DNA of 64,000 bases, taken from the NCBI RefSeq assembly GCF_013184525.1, contig NZ_JAAOIZ010000001.1, positions 682,001-746,000 of the forward strand, written 5' to 3'. Made by a program: the position numbers and the translations under genes. The notes under the pieces are model-generated. The model was not told where the DNA came from, ran no database searches, and was given only the letters and a program-made list of their open reading frames with translations. Positions within the stretch are counted from its first letter, which is position 1, and every line of letters begins with the position of its first letter. Source of the DNA: Chryseobacterium sp. LAM-KRS1 (GTDB lineage: Bacteria; Bacteroidota; Bacteroidia; Flavobacteriales; Weeksellaceae). Shown here piece by piece: positions 1-8,311 of this stretch.

Positions 1-762
1 GGAAAAGAAGGAGGGATACCGTTGGTATTATTACCGGGATTGGGAGGCTCCATGGACGACTGGGATCCGGCAGTCACAGACGGGCTGGCTCAGAAATATA
101 AGATCATTATATTCGATAACCAGGGCGTGGCTTCTTCCCAGGGAACAACCCCTAATACCGTGCAGGGGATGGCCGATGATGCCATTGCTTTTATCAAGGC
201 GCTCAACCTGACGAAAGTAAATATTATGGGCTTTTCGATGGGAGGATTTGTGGCACAAAGAGTGGTTTTAACGCAACCTGCACTCATCAATAAAGTTATT
301 TTAACAGGTACCGGACCTAAAGGTGCAATCGGATTATCCAATTTGCCGAATATCATTGCCGGAACTGCAGGATTAAGTCCTGAAGAATCTTTCCTGAAAT
401 TTGGATTTACCCAATCTGCAGCGAGTATTGCGGCAGGAAAGCTATCTTATGAGAGGATTCAGCTTCGTACAACGGATCGGGATCCTGCATTAAGCGATGC
501 GACTTCCAATGCTCAGTTTACGGCTGTTCTGAGTTGGGCGCAACCTGATGCCAACGCTCTTGAAGAAATAAAAATGATCAAAAATAAGGTGCTTATCGTT
601 CACGGGGAAAATGACCTTCCCGTATCGGTTCAGAATGCACAGAATATGAAACAAAATTTGGAGCATGCGGAACTCGTGATTTTCCCGGATTCAGGACATG
701 CGTCTTTCTTTCAGAATCATGATGCGTTTGTGGCGAAGGCTGTGGCGTTTTTGAGTGAGTAG
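1..762 (+). CDS. Alpha/beta hydrolase (5' end outside the window)
   Basis: The reading frame is open from base 1, so the gene starts before the window. The TTG at 22 is an internal Leu codon and not a credible start, because the preceding codons already encode the strand before the oxyanion-hole loop (LLPGLGGS). The nucleophile elbow is GFSMGG (about residue 79 counted from base 1). The acid is probably the Asp in HGENDLP and the base the His in DSGHAS near the C-terminus, so a full Ser-Asp-His triad is visible. It is probably a cytoplasmic hydrolase of the large family that includes lipases, esterases and haloperoxidase-like enzymes. The substrate cannot be told from sequence. No signal peptide can be judged because the N-terminus is missing. 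It converges on the lipoprotein gene at 805 and shares a hairpin terminator with it. Confidence 0.88.
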   Translation, partial: GKEGGIPLVLLPGLGGSMDDWDPAVTDGLAQKYKIIIFDNQGVASSQGTTPNTVQGMADDAIAFIKALNLTKVNIMGFSMGGFVAQRVVLTQPALINKVILTGTGPKGAIGLSNLPNIIAGTAGLSPEESFLKFGFTQSAASIAAGKLSYERIQLRTTDRDPALSDATSNAQFTAVLSWAQPDANALEEIKMIKNKVLIVHGENDLPVSVQNAQNMKQNLEHAELVIFPDSGHASFFQNHDAFVAKAVAFLSE

Positions 763-778
763 TTTTTGTTTTTATGGT

Positions 779-807
779 TAAGAGCTTACCATGTTGGTAG
801 GCTCTTA
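779..807. terminator. Bidirectional hairpin terminator between convergent genes
   Basis: A 13-bp stem (taagagcttacca with tggtaggctctta, one G-U pair) has a 3-nt loop and T-rich flanks on both sides. It overlaps the stop codon of the minus-strand gene and follows the hydrolase stop by 16 nt, so it can end both transcripts. Confidence 0.8.
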
Positions 808-2319
808 GCTTTTATATAGTCTTAATTCAAAAATGTACTTACTAAGGGATAATTCAACAGATTTATTACCATTTTTCCATTTCACAGTAGCATTTTCTTT
901 ATCCTGATTGTTTAGAATAGGCTTTCCTAGTTTTTGCATTAGAAAAGCAAAGAGCCAGTCAAATTTTGATTTATATAATTTTTGTGTATCAATATTAGGA
1001 GTAGTTTGAGATTCTTCTACACTGTCAAAATGTGATTTAATACCCCATTGGAATTCTATCAGCTCAATTGATTTTTCTCTCGTTGTATAATAATACATCG
1101 TTATCAGATGAATAAATGGGCTTTCTTTTTTTCGATAAATTCTAGGAGTTTCTATATCTTTTCCATCAAGTATATAATTAGAGATTTTGTGACTTTGGGT
1201 TAGGTCTGTTGCATTTTCCTTTTGCTCAATATCATCAATTTGATTTAAAGATAAAGTATTTAAATTAGAATAGAAGTAATCGAAATTTGTTTGAACCCAC
1301 TCCTTTGTCTGGTCTTCACCCATAATAGGTTCCTTATAAGAATTTTTGAATGAAGTTACATTGATGTGATTTTTGTTAATTTCAATAATCCCAAAATTAT
1401 TTTTACCCTTAATAGAAAACTGAATAGTTTGATATTGATTGTTTTGTATTGGGTTTCTTGTATCGTAATACCATTTGAAGGGACGTAGATCAGATTTAAG
1501 ATCAAGAATTGGTGTTAACTTTTTATTCTCCACTATTCCGATTTTTGTTGAAATACCATCGTTAAATAAATGATAAAATTTATTGTTTGCTATAAAAGAG
1601 GTTGCTATCGAATATTTAGATTTAACATCAGTAGTATCAATATATATCATTTCACCTCCTTTCATTGAGTTGCTCCCTTCTCTGAAATAACGTTCTGCTA
1701 ATACTGCTTTTTTGTAATCGTAAGCTTCTTTACTTATTTCTAATTTTTTAGGATCTGATATTTTAAGGATGAATTTACTTGTCGTTAAATAATAAGCATT
1801 ATCAAATTTGTTGATCACGGGATTTGTTGCTGCTATTTCATATTGTTTATGAGTTAAATTATCTTTGAACCAAGTTATTCCACCCCATTCTCCGAAGTCG
1901 CGAGTATATACTGTATATTCTTTATCTTCATATACCAGATCAATTCCTTTTTTAGTTTCAATCCATTTTTTATTTTTTTCATCAAGATAAAAAGTATGGT
2001 GATTATAATATTCTGTGGTAAAGATGGAATCATTTTTTATATATAAATCATAATAATAGGTTTGGAGCTTTTCAGGAACACTTATTTTAGAATTAACTTT
2101 TCCTTCCTCATCTAAAATATAAAAGTTGTGATTCGAACCAGAACTGAATTTATCATTATCAGTCTGAAAATAGCAATAATACTTTGAATTATGTTTTAAC
2201 CAGGGGCCAGGACTTCCAGGAATATCAATTTCTATTGTTTCGTAGTCAATTTTTAATTCTTGTGGATGACAAGATTGCATAAAAAATATGAAAATAAAAA
2301 TTTGGAAAATGTTTTTCAT
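805..2319 (-). CDS. Putative lipoprotein of unknown function
   Basis: The protein has 504 residues and begins with a short hydrophobic signal ending in FMQSC, a reasonable lipobox, so it is probably an outer-membrane or periplasmic lipoprotein with Cys17 as the lipidated residue. No catalytic motif or known domain was recognised. The body is rich in aromatic residues, Lys and Asn. It has repeating short beta-strand-like segments (for example NFYILDEEGK, TFYLDEKNKK, KLTPILDL) that would suit a beta-propeller or similar all-beta fold, but this is a guess. Codon use is more AT-rich than in flanking genes, and the downstream gap is repeat-laden, which fits an accessory gene. It is transcribed alone. 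Confidence 0.7.
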   Translation of the reverse strand: MKNIFQIFIFIFFMQSCHPQELKIDYETIEIDIPGSPGPWLKHNSKYYCYFQTDNDKFSSGSNHNFYILDEEGKVNSKISVPEKLQTYYYDLYIKNDSIFTTEYYNHHTFYLDEKNKKWIETKKGIDLVYEDKEYTVYTRDFGEWGGITWFKDNLTHKQYEIAATNPVINKFDNAYYLTTSKFILKISDPKKLEISKEAYDYKKAVLAERYFREGSNSMKGGEMIYIDTTDVKSKYSIATSFIANNKFYHLFNDGISTKIGIVENKKLTPILDLKSDLRPFKWYYDTRNPIQNNQYQTIQFSIKGKNNFGIIEINKNHINVTSFKNSYKEPIMGEDQTKEWVQTNFDYFYSNLNTLSLNQIDDIEQKENATDLTQSHKISNYILDGKDIETPRIYRKKESPFIHLITMYYYTTREKSIELIEFQWGIKSHFDSVEESQTTPNIDTQKLYKSKFDWLFAFLMQKLGKPILNNQDKENATVKWKNGNKSVELSLSKYIFELRLYKS

Positions 2320-2561
2320 AGATCTACCTGTAATGATGCTAACTTACAATAAATTTTGAAATTAATTTGTATTCTGCTTACCGAAAATATGTTATTTTCT
2401 AGTGTCTTGGCGATTAACCAGACTATACCATTTTATCAACATATTTACAACTGATCTCGATACATTTTTCTCCTGAACTACGTTCGCAGGATTACATCCT
2501 GTATTTAGAAAAACACTCGATTTGATGGGAGGCTACTATTTGTAGAATATAAGGAAAAAGG

Positions 2562-2610
2562 CAACGTCACTTCGAGTAGATTTTGAAAAAATCGTATCGA
2601 GAAGTTGCTT
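2562..2610. repeat. Imperfect palindromic element
   Basis: The arms gcaac...acttcga and tcgagaagttgc pair around a spacer containing gattttgaaaaaatcgta. The form resembles the short palindromic repeats scattered in flavobacterial intergenic DNA. Family membership is inferred, not checked. Confidence 0.5.
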
Positions 2611-2750
2611 TTTTTGTCGTAATAAAATTAATGGAGTTTTTGTTAAACGCGAAGGCACAATTATTTTACCATCTGTATGTTGTTAAAGTGCGAGAAACCC
2701 AGTATTTTATATCATTACTAATTACAATTCAATTGTATTCTACCCATTTA

Positions 2751-2816
2751 TGTCATTCCGTAAGAATCTAAACCCTAGTTTTTATAAGGGTGTGCTGAGA
2801 TTCCTACGGAATGACA
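2751..2816. repeat. 19-bp inverted repeat (cruciform or REP/MITE-like element)
   Basis: Bases 2751-2769 (tgtcattccgtaagaatct) match the reverse complement of 2798-2816 at 18 of 19 positions. An inner accct/agggt pair (2772-2776 with 2787-2791) extends the hairpin. The long perfect stem without a T-tract suggests a dispersed palindromic repeat rather than a terminator. Confidence 0.7.
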
Positions 2817-3005
2817 ATATTGAGTATTAGTGTATATAGGGTATAGCTTAGTAAATATGATTATTGAAGCCAAAAGAATTTCGTTCCATAAAATTCTAGG
2901 TAAACGTTATATCCTCTTTGCCGAAAATCTTTGATTTTCTTGCGCCTTAAAAACAGCAGCATATTAAAAAATCTTTGCGTCTTTGCGATTAACCAAATCC
3001 ACTTA

Positions 3006-3638
3006 TTAATGAATCTCAATAAATAACTCCTCATTGGATCTCCTTACTTTTTTCAGGTTCACCAGCCAGTCATTTTCTGTATCTCTGTATCCAAGTGCCA
3101 GGAGAACCGTACTTTTTAATCCCTGTTCACGAAGATTAAGAATCTCATCATAGGCTTCACTGTCGAATCCTTCCAGAGGAGTGGCATCTACTTTCAGATC
3201 GGCTGCGGCAAGAAGGCCAAATCCTAATGCGAGGTAAGCCTGATGGGCAGCACCCACAAAATGCTGGTCTTTACTTCTTTTTTCCAGAATGCCGAGAAGC
3301 TTTAAACGGTAGTCATCGGTGGCACTGGAAGGCAGGTTGCGTTCTTTATTACTAAATTCGAAAAAGGTGTTTACTCTTTCCGGAGTGTACTCATCCCATG
3401 CTGCAAAAACCAGCAAGTGAGAAGCCTGAAGAATCTGTTTTTGTTCCCATGATACGGGATATAACTTTTCTTTTAATTCCTGATTGGTGATCACCAAAAC
3501 CTTAAAAGGCTGTAGACCGGAACTTGAAGGCGACATCCGGATCGCTTCCAGGATCTGGTCGACCTTTTCATTTTCTACTGTTTTACCATTATAGCTTTTT
3601 GTGGCAAATCTCCATTGTAATGTTTCTTGTAACGACAT
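3006..3638 (-). CDS. Nitroreductase family NAD(P)H-dependent oxidoreductase
   Basis: The protein has 210 residues, the usual length for an NfsB-type FMN nitroreductase. Family marks are RFATKSYN (residues 10-17) and PSSSGLQPF (about 37-45), which contact FMN, then a central AAHQAYLALGFGLLAAA helix and ATPLEGFD. These enzymes are cytoplasmic homodimers that reduce nitroaromatics, quinones or flavins with NAD(P)H. The natural substrate is not evident. The gene is divergent from an HxlR regulator, and the spacer holds a nested palindrome and a -7 motif (TAACTTTG on the minus strand). This is the classic arrangement in which an electrophile- or redox-responsive HxlR protein represses a nitroreductase. 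Confidence 0.93.
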   Translation of the reverse strand: MSLQETLQWRFATKSYNGKTVENEKVDQILEAIRMSPSSSGLQPFKVLVITNQELKEKLYPVSWEQKQILQASHLLVFAAWDEYTPERVNTFFEFSNKERNLPSSATDDYRLKLLGILEKRSKDQHFVGAAHQAYLALGFGLLAAADLKVDATPLEGFDSEAYDEILNLREQGLKSTVLLALGYRDTENDWLVNLKKVRRSNEELFIEIH

Positions 3639-3694
3639 AATGTTGAGTGTTTTTTATTAAAAATTGTTGAGGTTTTTATCTCATTTTGATGGAA

Positions 3695-3702
3695 CAAAGT
3701 TA
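3695..3702 (-). promoter_or_regulatory. -7 promoter element for the nitroreductase
   Basis: On the minus strand this reads TAACTTTG, an exact match to the Bacteroidota -7 consensus TAnnTTTG. It lies 57 nt before the nitroreductase start. A TTTTGG stretch just upstream could serve as -33, although its spacing is short. Confidence 0.55.
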
Positions 3703-3724
3703 GGGCGTTTTGGTTTCCAAAACA

Positions 3725-3769
3725 CACCTGTTACCCATTGGTAACCAGTTACAAAAAAGTAACCAGGTG
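3725..3769. promoter_or_regulatory. Nested palindromic operator, probably for the HxlR regulator
   Basis: The 45-bp element has outer arms CACCTG and CAGGTG and two inner dyads, GTTACC-N4-GGTAAC (3730-3745) and GTTAC-N6-GTAAC (3748-3763). It sits between the divergent nitroreductase and HxlR genes, immediately upstream of the nitroreductase -7 element. It therefore probably controls both directions. Confidence 0.65.
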
Positions 3770-3817
3770 ACTTTTAATACAAATAATTCCGTAATTTTAA
3801 AGTCTAATTTTCTGGGT

Positions 3818-4204
3818 ATGAAAAAAGATAAAATTGAGATCTCAATAAAATGCCAAAACCACATCCGTGGCGTACGTGATACGATGTATCTGCTAGATGG
3901 GAAATGGAAAACGCTCATCATAAGCCATTTGTACTATATAGGAAAAATGCGGTTTATGGATCTGAAAAGACAGGTAGAAGGCATCGCGTCAAAAACCCTT
4001 TCCAAGGAATTAAAAGAACTGGAAATGAATAACCTGATCAAAAGAACCCAGAATAATACCATGCCCGTTTCCGTAGATTATGAACTGACCTGTTTTGGAG
4101 AAAGTCTCCATACGATTATTGATACGATGGGTGAGTGGGGGATGAAGTATAGGAAGGATTTGTTGCAGAAGGGGAGTGAGGTGGTTGCTGAAGTGATCAA
4201 CTGA
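3818..4204 (+). CDS. HxlR-family winged-helix transcriptional regulator
   Basis: The predicted product of 128 residues is the usual HxlR length. Family marks are the LLDGKWKTLIISHL helix, the FMDLKRQVEGIASKTLSKELKELE recognition region (part of the winged helix) and the VSVDYELTCFGESL wing. The frame is open upstream to an ATG at 3710, but that stretch lies inside the operator and has no family similarity, so the start MKKDKIEI at 3818 is preferred. A Cys (CQNHIRGV) before the first helix is in the place where redox-sensing family members carry their reactive Cys. Its target is probably the divergent nitroreductase and its own promoter. Confidence 0.88.
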   Translation: MKKDKIEISIKCQNHIRGVRDTMYLLDGKWKTLIISHLYYIGKMRFMDLKRQVEGIASKTLSKELKELEMNNLIKRTQNNTMPVSVDYELTCFGESLHTIIDTMGEWGMKYRKDLLQKGSEVVAEVIN

Positions 4205-4255
4205 TGCAAGCAACCTTGAAATTACGATAAGACGGGAGATCTTAAATAAAAAATC

Positions 4256-4263
4256 TAATTTTG
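4256..4263 (+). promoter_or_regulatory. -7 promoter element before the VOC gene
   Basis: TAATTTTG matches TAnnTTTG and lies 53 nt ahead of the VOC start at 4316. No convincing -33 partner was found. Confidence 0.4.
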
Positions 4264-4315
4264 TATGGTATTGTGACCTGAAAAAGGCAATAGTTTAATA
4301 AAAAAATGCAGACTA

Positions 4316-4666
4316 ATGGGCTTAAAAATACTTTCAATTGTTTGGGGCGTAAAGGATCTTGATCGAGCCATCACATTTTGGTGTAAGGCATTAAATTATG
4401 AACTGAAACGAGATCCCGATGTTGATTTTGCAATTTTAGTACCCAAGGATGGTATAGGTATGCAATTGTCGTTGAAACTAACCAGTTCCGACGAACCAAA
4501 AAGGCATCATATTGATTTAATAACAGAGAATCAGGAGGAAGAGGTAAAACGTTTGCTTAACATTGGCGCTAGTCCAGTTGAAGATTGGAATTATGAACCG
4601 AATGCTGACTATGTCGTATTGCTTGATCCTGAAGGAAATTCTTTTTGTGTCGTCCAGGCATCATAA
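4316..4666 (+). CDS. VOC family (glyoxalase/bleomycin-resistance fold) protein
   Basis: The protein has 116 residues with two beta-alpha-beta-beta-beta modules. The N-terminal strand VWGVKDLDRAITFWCKAL, the HHIDL motif (possible metal His) and DPEGNSFCVVQ (the usual acidic metal ligand region) are typical of vicinal oxygen chelate proteins. Members include glyoxalases, dioxygenases and drug-binding proteins, so no specific reaction can be assigned. It is monocistronic, between the HxlR gene and a convergent GNAT gene. It is one of three unrelated VOC genes in the window (also 12850 and 29246). Confidence 0.85.
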   Translation: MGLKILSIVWGVKDLDRAITFWCKALNYELKRDPDVDFAILVPKDGIGMQLSLKLTSSDEPKRHHIDLITENQEEEVKRLLNIGASPVEDWNYEPNADYVVLLDPEGNSFCVVQAS

Positions 4667-4814
4667 TACCTATTTTAGTCACCAAATCTAATTTGCTCAC
4701 TTTGATGAGAATTAAAATCTACTATAAAGATATTATTAGCCTGTGCAAAGTCTGTGTCTTTAAGCTGAAATCTATACAACTATATATTCCTTCCTTCTCT
4801 ATTGTTTTCTAATG

Positions 4815-5270
4815 TTATTCTAATTCGAAGCGATATGTATTTAAATATCTGTCTTTAATCAGCGTATCAATTTTTCCAACTATTTTACCACCAATCTTTT
4901 GATAAAAACCATCTGCATATGGATCAGCATACAGCTCCATATAGCTATATCCTAATTGAAGCGCTTCTGATTTTGCATGATCCATAATTTCCCTTCCAAA
5001 ACCATTCCCATGGAACTCAGGAAGTATCCATAATCCGTTTAATTCTGTAAATATTCCTTTGTCCTTTAGAATATAAAACCCTATAAATTGATCAGCAGAA
5101 TAGCATTTATATATTTTTCTATCAATAAAGCTGCCGGGAGTAACAGCCAAATCATCATGCCATCTCTCGATTAATTCATCTGAATATCCCCAATGTTGTT
5201 TGGCTGTCTTAGCTGTTTTCGTTAATAAATCACAATCCAGCTGAGAAGCAAGTTTAAACGTTAACTTCAT
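4815..5270 (-). CDS. GNAT family N-acetyltransferase
   Basis: The protein has 151 residues. Acetyl-CoA-binding motif A is visible as GLWILPEFHGNGFGREIM (about 82-99, with the Q/R-x-x-G-x-G/A signature present as HGNGFG), followed by ALQLGYSYMELYADPYADGFYQKIGG, the usual motif B region. The acceptor substrate is unknown. The gene stands alone and is divergent from the Ntn-hydrolase gene. Confidence 0.88.
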   Translation of the reverse strand: MKLTFKLASQLDCDLLTKTAKTAKQHWGYSDELIERWHDDLAVTPGSFIDRKIYKCYSADQFIGFYILKDKGIFTELNGLWILPEFHGNGFGREIMDHAKSEALQLGYSYMELYADPYADGFYQKIGGKIVGKIDTLIKDRYLNTYRFELE

Positions 5271-5421
5271 CTGTAAATTTTTAATTTAATTATCAAAGAT
5301 ATAAAAATTTGTTCCGGCAAAGTTTGGAGTGATAAATGGAAATTTTCCCCTTATCACTACGTATCTTGCTAGTGTCTACATAAAGTGAGTTAACAAGATG
5401 TTTTATAAAGTATTTTTTAAT

Positions 5422-5429
5422 TAAATTTG
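5422..5429 (+). promoter_or_regulatory. -7 promoter element of the Ntn-hydrolase gene
   Basis: TAAATTTG is an exact TAnnTTTG match 21 nt before the ATG at 5451, which would give a very short 5' leader. Confidence 0.45.
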
Positions 5430-5450
5430 ATGGTCACAAAATACTAATCC

Positions 5451-6638
5451 ATGAAAATCAAATTATTAACGCTTCTATTACTTATTCTGAGCCATACGGC
5501 ATACTGTTGCAGTATGTTTAAAATGACGCACAAAGGAAGGACGATCGTTGGCAACAACGAAGATTGGGTAAGTCCGAATTCCGAGATATGGTTTGAACCT
5601 AAAATGCAGAATGCATACGGAGTGGCTTATGTAGGTTTTATCAACCGATTTCCACAAGGCGCAATGAATGAAGCGGGATTGGTTTTTGATGGTTTTGCTA
5701 CTCCGGAACTGCCTGTTGCCAAACAGCCGGGGAAAATTGAAAAACCTGTTACCGAGATCGTTCAGTATGTGATGAGCAGTTATGATAACGTTCATCAGGT
5801 AAAAGATTATCTGTCAACCATTGATATGAGCTTCTTGACATCAAGCGTTATGATGTTTGTTGATAAAACGGGTGAATACCTTCTTGTGGAAGGGGGTGCA
5901 TTGACCCTTGGAAAACAGGAATATTATATCCAGTCGAATTTTAATCCTACCAAAAATACAGTAGAAGAAGACAAGAAGAAGTTGGATTATTATATGAATG
6001 GAGTAAATTTCCTGAAAACCAACCATCCCAATGGGACTTCTCTTTTTTGTTCTTCTGTTATGGATAAAATGCATGTGAAAGATACCCAATATACCAATGT
6101 GTATGATCTCAGCAAAGGAACGATCCAATTGTTTTTTCACCACGATTATGAACATTCCGTAATGATCAATCTTAAAGAAGAACTGAAAAAAGGAATTCAT
6201 TCATACATGATGGCTGAACTTTTCCCTGCTTCATCTGAAGGAGTGGCTTTTTACAAAAGATACAATGATCCGAACGATCCGGCAGGATACTTAAAAGATC
6301 TCTGGGCAAAAGGAACAGCAGGAAAATCAAAAACAGAAATTGAACAATACAGATCAACATCAGGACTAGCTTGGCTCAGTAACTATATCGGCTATGAATG
6401 GATGCGGGATAAAAAACAGGTGGATGGTGCAATAAAGATTTTTACTTTTGCAACTGAAATGTATCCGGAAGATGCAAATCTATTCGATAGCCTTGGAGAA
6501 GCCTGCTTTGTGGCGAAAGATTATAATTTGGCTATTATCAATTACGGAAAATCACTTTCCCTGAATCCTAAAAATCCAAATGCCATTGAAATGTTAATGA
6601 AAATAAAGACTGCAATGGAAAAGATGGGTGGAAAGTAA
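5451..6638 (+). CDS. Secreted Ntn-hydrolase (choloylglycine hydrolase / C45-like) with C-terminal TPR
   Basis: A signal peptide (about residues 1-19, ending in TAYC) is followed by CSMF, which would put Cys20 at the mature N-terminus as the Ntn nucleophile. GRTIVGNNEDW (29-39) matches the [R/N]NxDW segment of linear amide C-N hydrolases such as bile-salt hydrolase and penicillin acylase. INRFPQGAMNEAGLVFDG follows, as expected in that fold. The last 70 residues form at least one TPR (LFDSLGEACFVAKDYNLAI and SLNPKNPNA), an unusual addition for this family. It probably cleaves an amide bond in the periplasm or outside the cell. The substrate is unknown, and bile salts are unlikely for a free-living flavobacterium. 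A lipoprotein modification at the Cys pair cannot be excluded. Confidence 0.8.
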   Translation: MKIKLLTLLLLILSHTAYCCSMFKMTHKGRTIVGNNEDWVSPNSEIWFEPKMQNAYGVAYVGFINRFPQGAMNEAGLVFDGFATPELPVAKQPGKIEKPVTEIVQYVMSSYDNVHQVKDYLSTIDMSFLTSSVMMFVDKTGEYLLVEGGALTLGKQEYYIQSNFNPTKNTVEEDKKKLDYYMNGVNFLKTNHPNGTSLFCSSVMDKMHVKDTQYTNVYDLSKGTIQLFFHHDYEHSVMINLKEELKKGIHSYMMAELFPASSEGVAFYKRYNDPNDPAGYLKDLWAKGTAGKSKTEIEQYRSTSGLAWLSNYIGYEWMRDKKQVDGAIKIFTFATEMYPEDANLFDSLGEACFVAKDYNLAIINYGKSLSLNPKNPNAIEMLMKIKTAMEKMGGK

Positions 6639-7043
6639 AAAATGATTTTATCTACTTTTTATTAGAAAACGATAAATAAGTAAAGAGATAATAGTTCCAA
6701 ATCCCTGAATAACTGAAACAACGATTATTTTTAAACTAAGAATAATTTTACCTTCATTATAACAAGTAAAAAAAAATATTCCGTTTAAAAACCATTCATA
6801 ATCATGTGTTTAGAGGTTTAGTATAAATTATTTTATCTTAAATCCTATTTTAGAAAATTTCATGAATTTAAATTGAAGTTTTTATTAAATAATGTTTTTG
6901 TGAAAAGTTGACAAGTGTTCTCTATCTTCTATAAACAGGAGTAAGATTTTAATGAAAGTTAATATATTATTTAAACTTGTTAATGGTTTGTTAAAAGATA
7001 CTCTCTGTTTTTTATGGAATTTTGCCCCAATAAAAAATGTAGC
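6639..7043. other. AT-rich intergenic region before the SusCD locus
   Basis: About 400 bases hold no supported gene. A short minus-strand open frame (6648-6809) has a membrane-like sequence but no start codon. The region probably contains the promoter of the phosphatase-SusC-SusD operon, but no clear -33/-7 pair was found. Confidence 0.5.
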
Positions 7044-8300
7044 ATGAACCTTTTCAAAACTTCTCTTTTTATTCTTCTTTCTTTCACCGGTATTACCGGG
7101 CACGCACAGAAACATTCGCCGCAAAAAAAAGTAGTTTTTATTATCGTAGATGGTATCGCTGAAGATATGCTGGACAAGTCTGAAATCCCCAATCTTAAAA
7201 AGATTAAAAAAGACGGTGCACTCCTGAAAGCGTATGTAGGAGGAGAAAAAGGAGGGTACAGTGAAACGCCCACGATTTCAGCAGTAGGATACAATAGTTT
7301 GCTGACAGGAACCTGGGTGAATAAGCATCATGTTTTTGATAACGATATTAAAGATCCTAATTATAGCTATCCAACCATTTTCAGGCTTTTTAAAGATCAG
7401 TATCCCGGCAAAAAGACAGCTGTATTTTCAACCTGGGAAGACAACCGCACGAAACTGATCGGTGAAGGCCTGGCGGCCACAGGAAAAATAAAAATGGATT
7501 TTTCTTATGATGGGTTGGAAAAGGATACCTTGAAATTTCCACACGATAAACAAAGCGGATATATCCGTAAGATCGATAGCCTGGTGGCAGGAAAAGCAGC
7601 AAGCTATATTAAAGAAAATGCCCCTGATTTGTCTTGGGTATACCTGGAATTTTCTGATGATATGGGACATCGCCACGGAGATGGAGATATTTTGTATAAG
7701 GCAATCTCCTTCGAAGACAGGCTGATCGGAAAAATATATGATGCCGTAAAAGAGCGTGAGGCAAAGCATGGAGAGGATTGGTTATTCATCGTTACAACGG
7801 ATCATGGAAGATCTGCCAGTAACGGAAAAGGGCATGGCGAGCAAAGTGATAGAGAACGGGATACCTGGATTGCAATCAATAAACCCAATATTAACGCATA
7901 TGCCAAAAATAATCGTGTTGCCATTACAGATATTCTTCCTACGATGACTGACTTTCTCAGTATCAAAATACCTGAGAATGTTCAACAGGAAATGGACGGA
8001 ATCGATTTGCTTAAAAACAGAGCAGTAAGCCAGCTGAATGCCTCTTTGTTAACCGACAGAACATTGGAAGTAACATGGAAAGTGATAACTCCCACGAAGG
8101 AATCTGCGGAGGTTTATGCAACCACTACCAATAATTTCAAAACCGGTGGTAAAGACTATTACCAGTTGTTGGGACAGGCAGATCTGAGCAGCGGTAAGTT
8201 TATCTCAAAACAAAAACTCGATCATTCCGATATCTACAAGATTGTTCTGAAAACCAAAGAAGGCTTTCTGAATACGTGGATCACTCAACAAAATAAATAA
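7044..8300 (+). CDS. Secreted alkaline-phosphatase-superfamily phosphatase/phosphodiesterase
   Basis: The start MNLFKTSL at 7044 is preferred over the ATG at 7014 because it opens directly onto a signal peptide ending in GHAQ. The mature protein shows the metal-binding set of the superfamily: VDG (Asp36), a nucleophile segment ETPTISAVGYNSLLTG (Ser79 or Thr77), DDMGH (Asp206/207, His210), TTDHG (Asp254, His255) and GHGE (His265). This resembles nucleotide pyrophosphatase/phosphodiesterase-type enzymes rather than sulfatases, which would show C/S-x-P-x-R. It is 11 nt upstream of susC, so it is probably the surface or periplasmic enzyme that prepares substrate for import by the SusCD pair. The substrate is likely a phosphoester. 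Confidence 0.85.
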   Translation: MNLFKTSLFILLSFTGITGHAQKHSPQKKVVFIIVDGIAEDMLDKSEIPNLKKIKKDGALLKAYVGGEKGGYSETPTISAVGYNSLLTGTWVNKHHVFDNDIKDPNYSYPTIFRLFKDQYPGKKTAVFSTWEDNRTKLIGEGLAATGKIKMDFSYDGLEKDTLKFPHDKQSGYIRKIDSLVAGKAASYIKENAPDLSWVYLEFSDDMGHRHGDGDILYKAISFEDRLIGKIYDAVKEREAKHGEDWLFIVTTDHGRSASNGKGHGEQSDRERDTWIAINKPNINAYAKNNRVAITDILPTMTDFLSIKIPENVQQEMDGIDLLKNRAVSQLNASLLTDRTLEVTWKVITPTKESAEVYATTTNNFKTGGKDYYQLLGQADLSSGKFISKQKLDHSDIYKIVLKTKEGFLNTWITQQNK

Positions 8301-8311
8301 GGAATCTACTT

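Larger units (their letters stand above)
2320..3005. other. Repeat-rich intergenic region
   Basis: About 690 bases hold no convincing gene. The stretch contains two imperfect direct repeats (around 2381-2420 and 2921-2995), an inverted repeat around 2562-2610 and a near-perfect 19-bp inverted repeat at 2751-2816. The only longer open frame (2583-2771, plus) runs through the palindromes and looks non-coding. Confidence 0.7.

Noticed and set aside
2583..2771. 62-residue plus-strand open frame in the repeat-rich gap
   Set aside because: It runs through palindromic repeats, has no ribosome-binding context or family look, and its end lies in the stem of the 19-bp inverted repeat.
6648..6809. 53-codon minus-strand open frame with membrane-like sequence
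   Set aside because: No ATG, GTG or TTG start is in frame; at most it is a decayed small membrane protein, so it was not listed as a gene.
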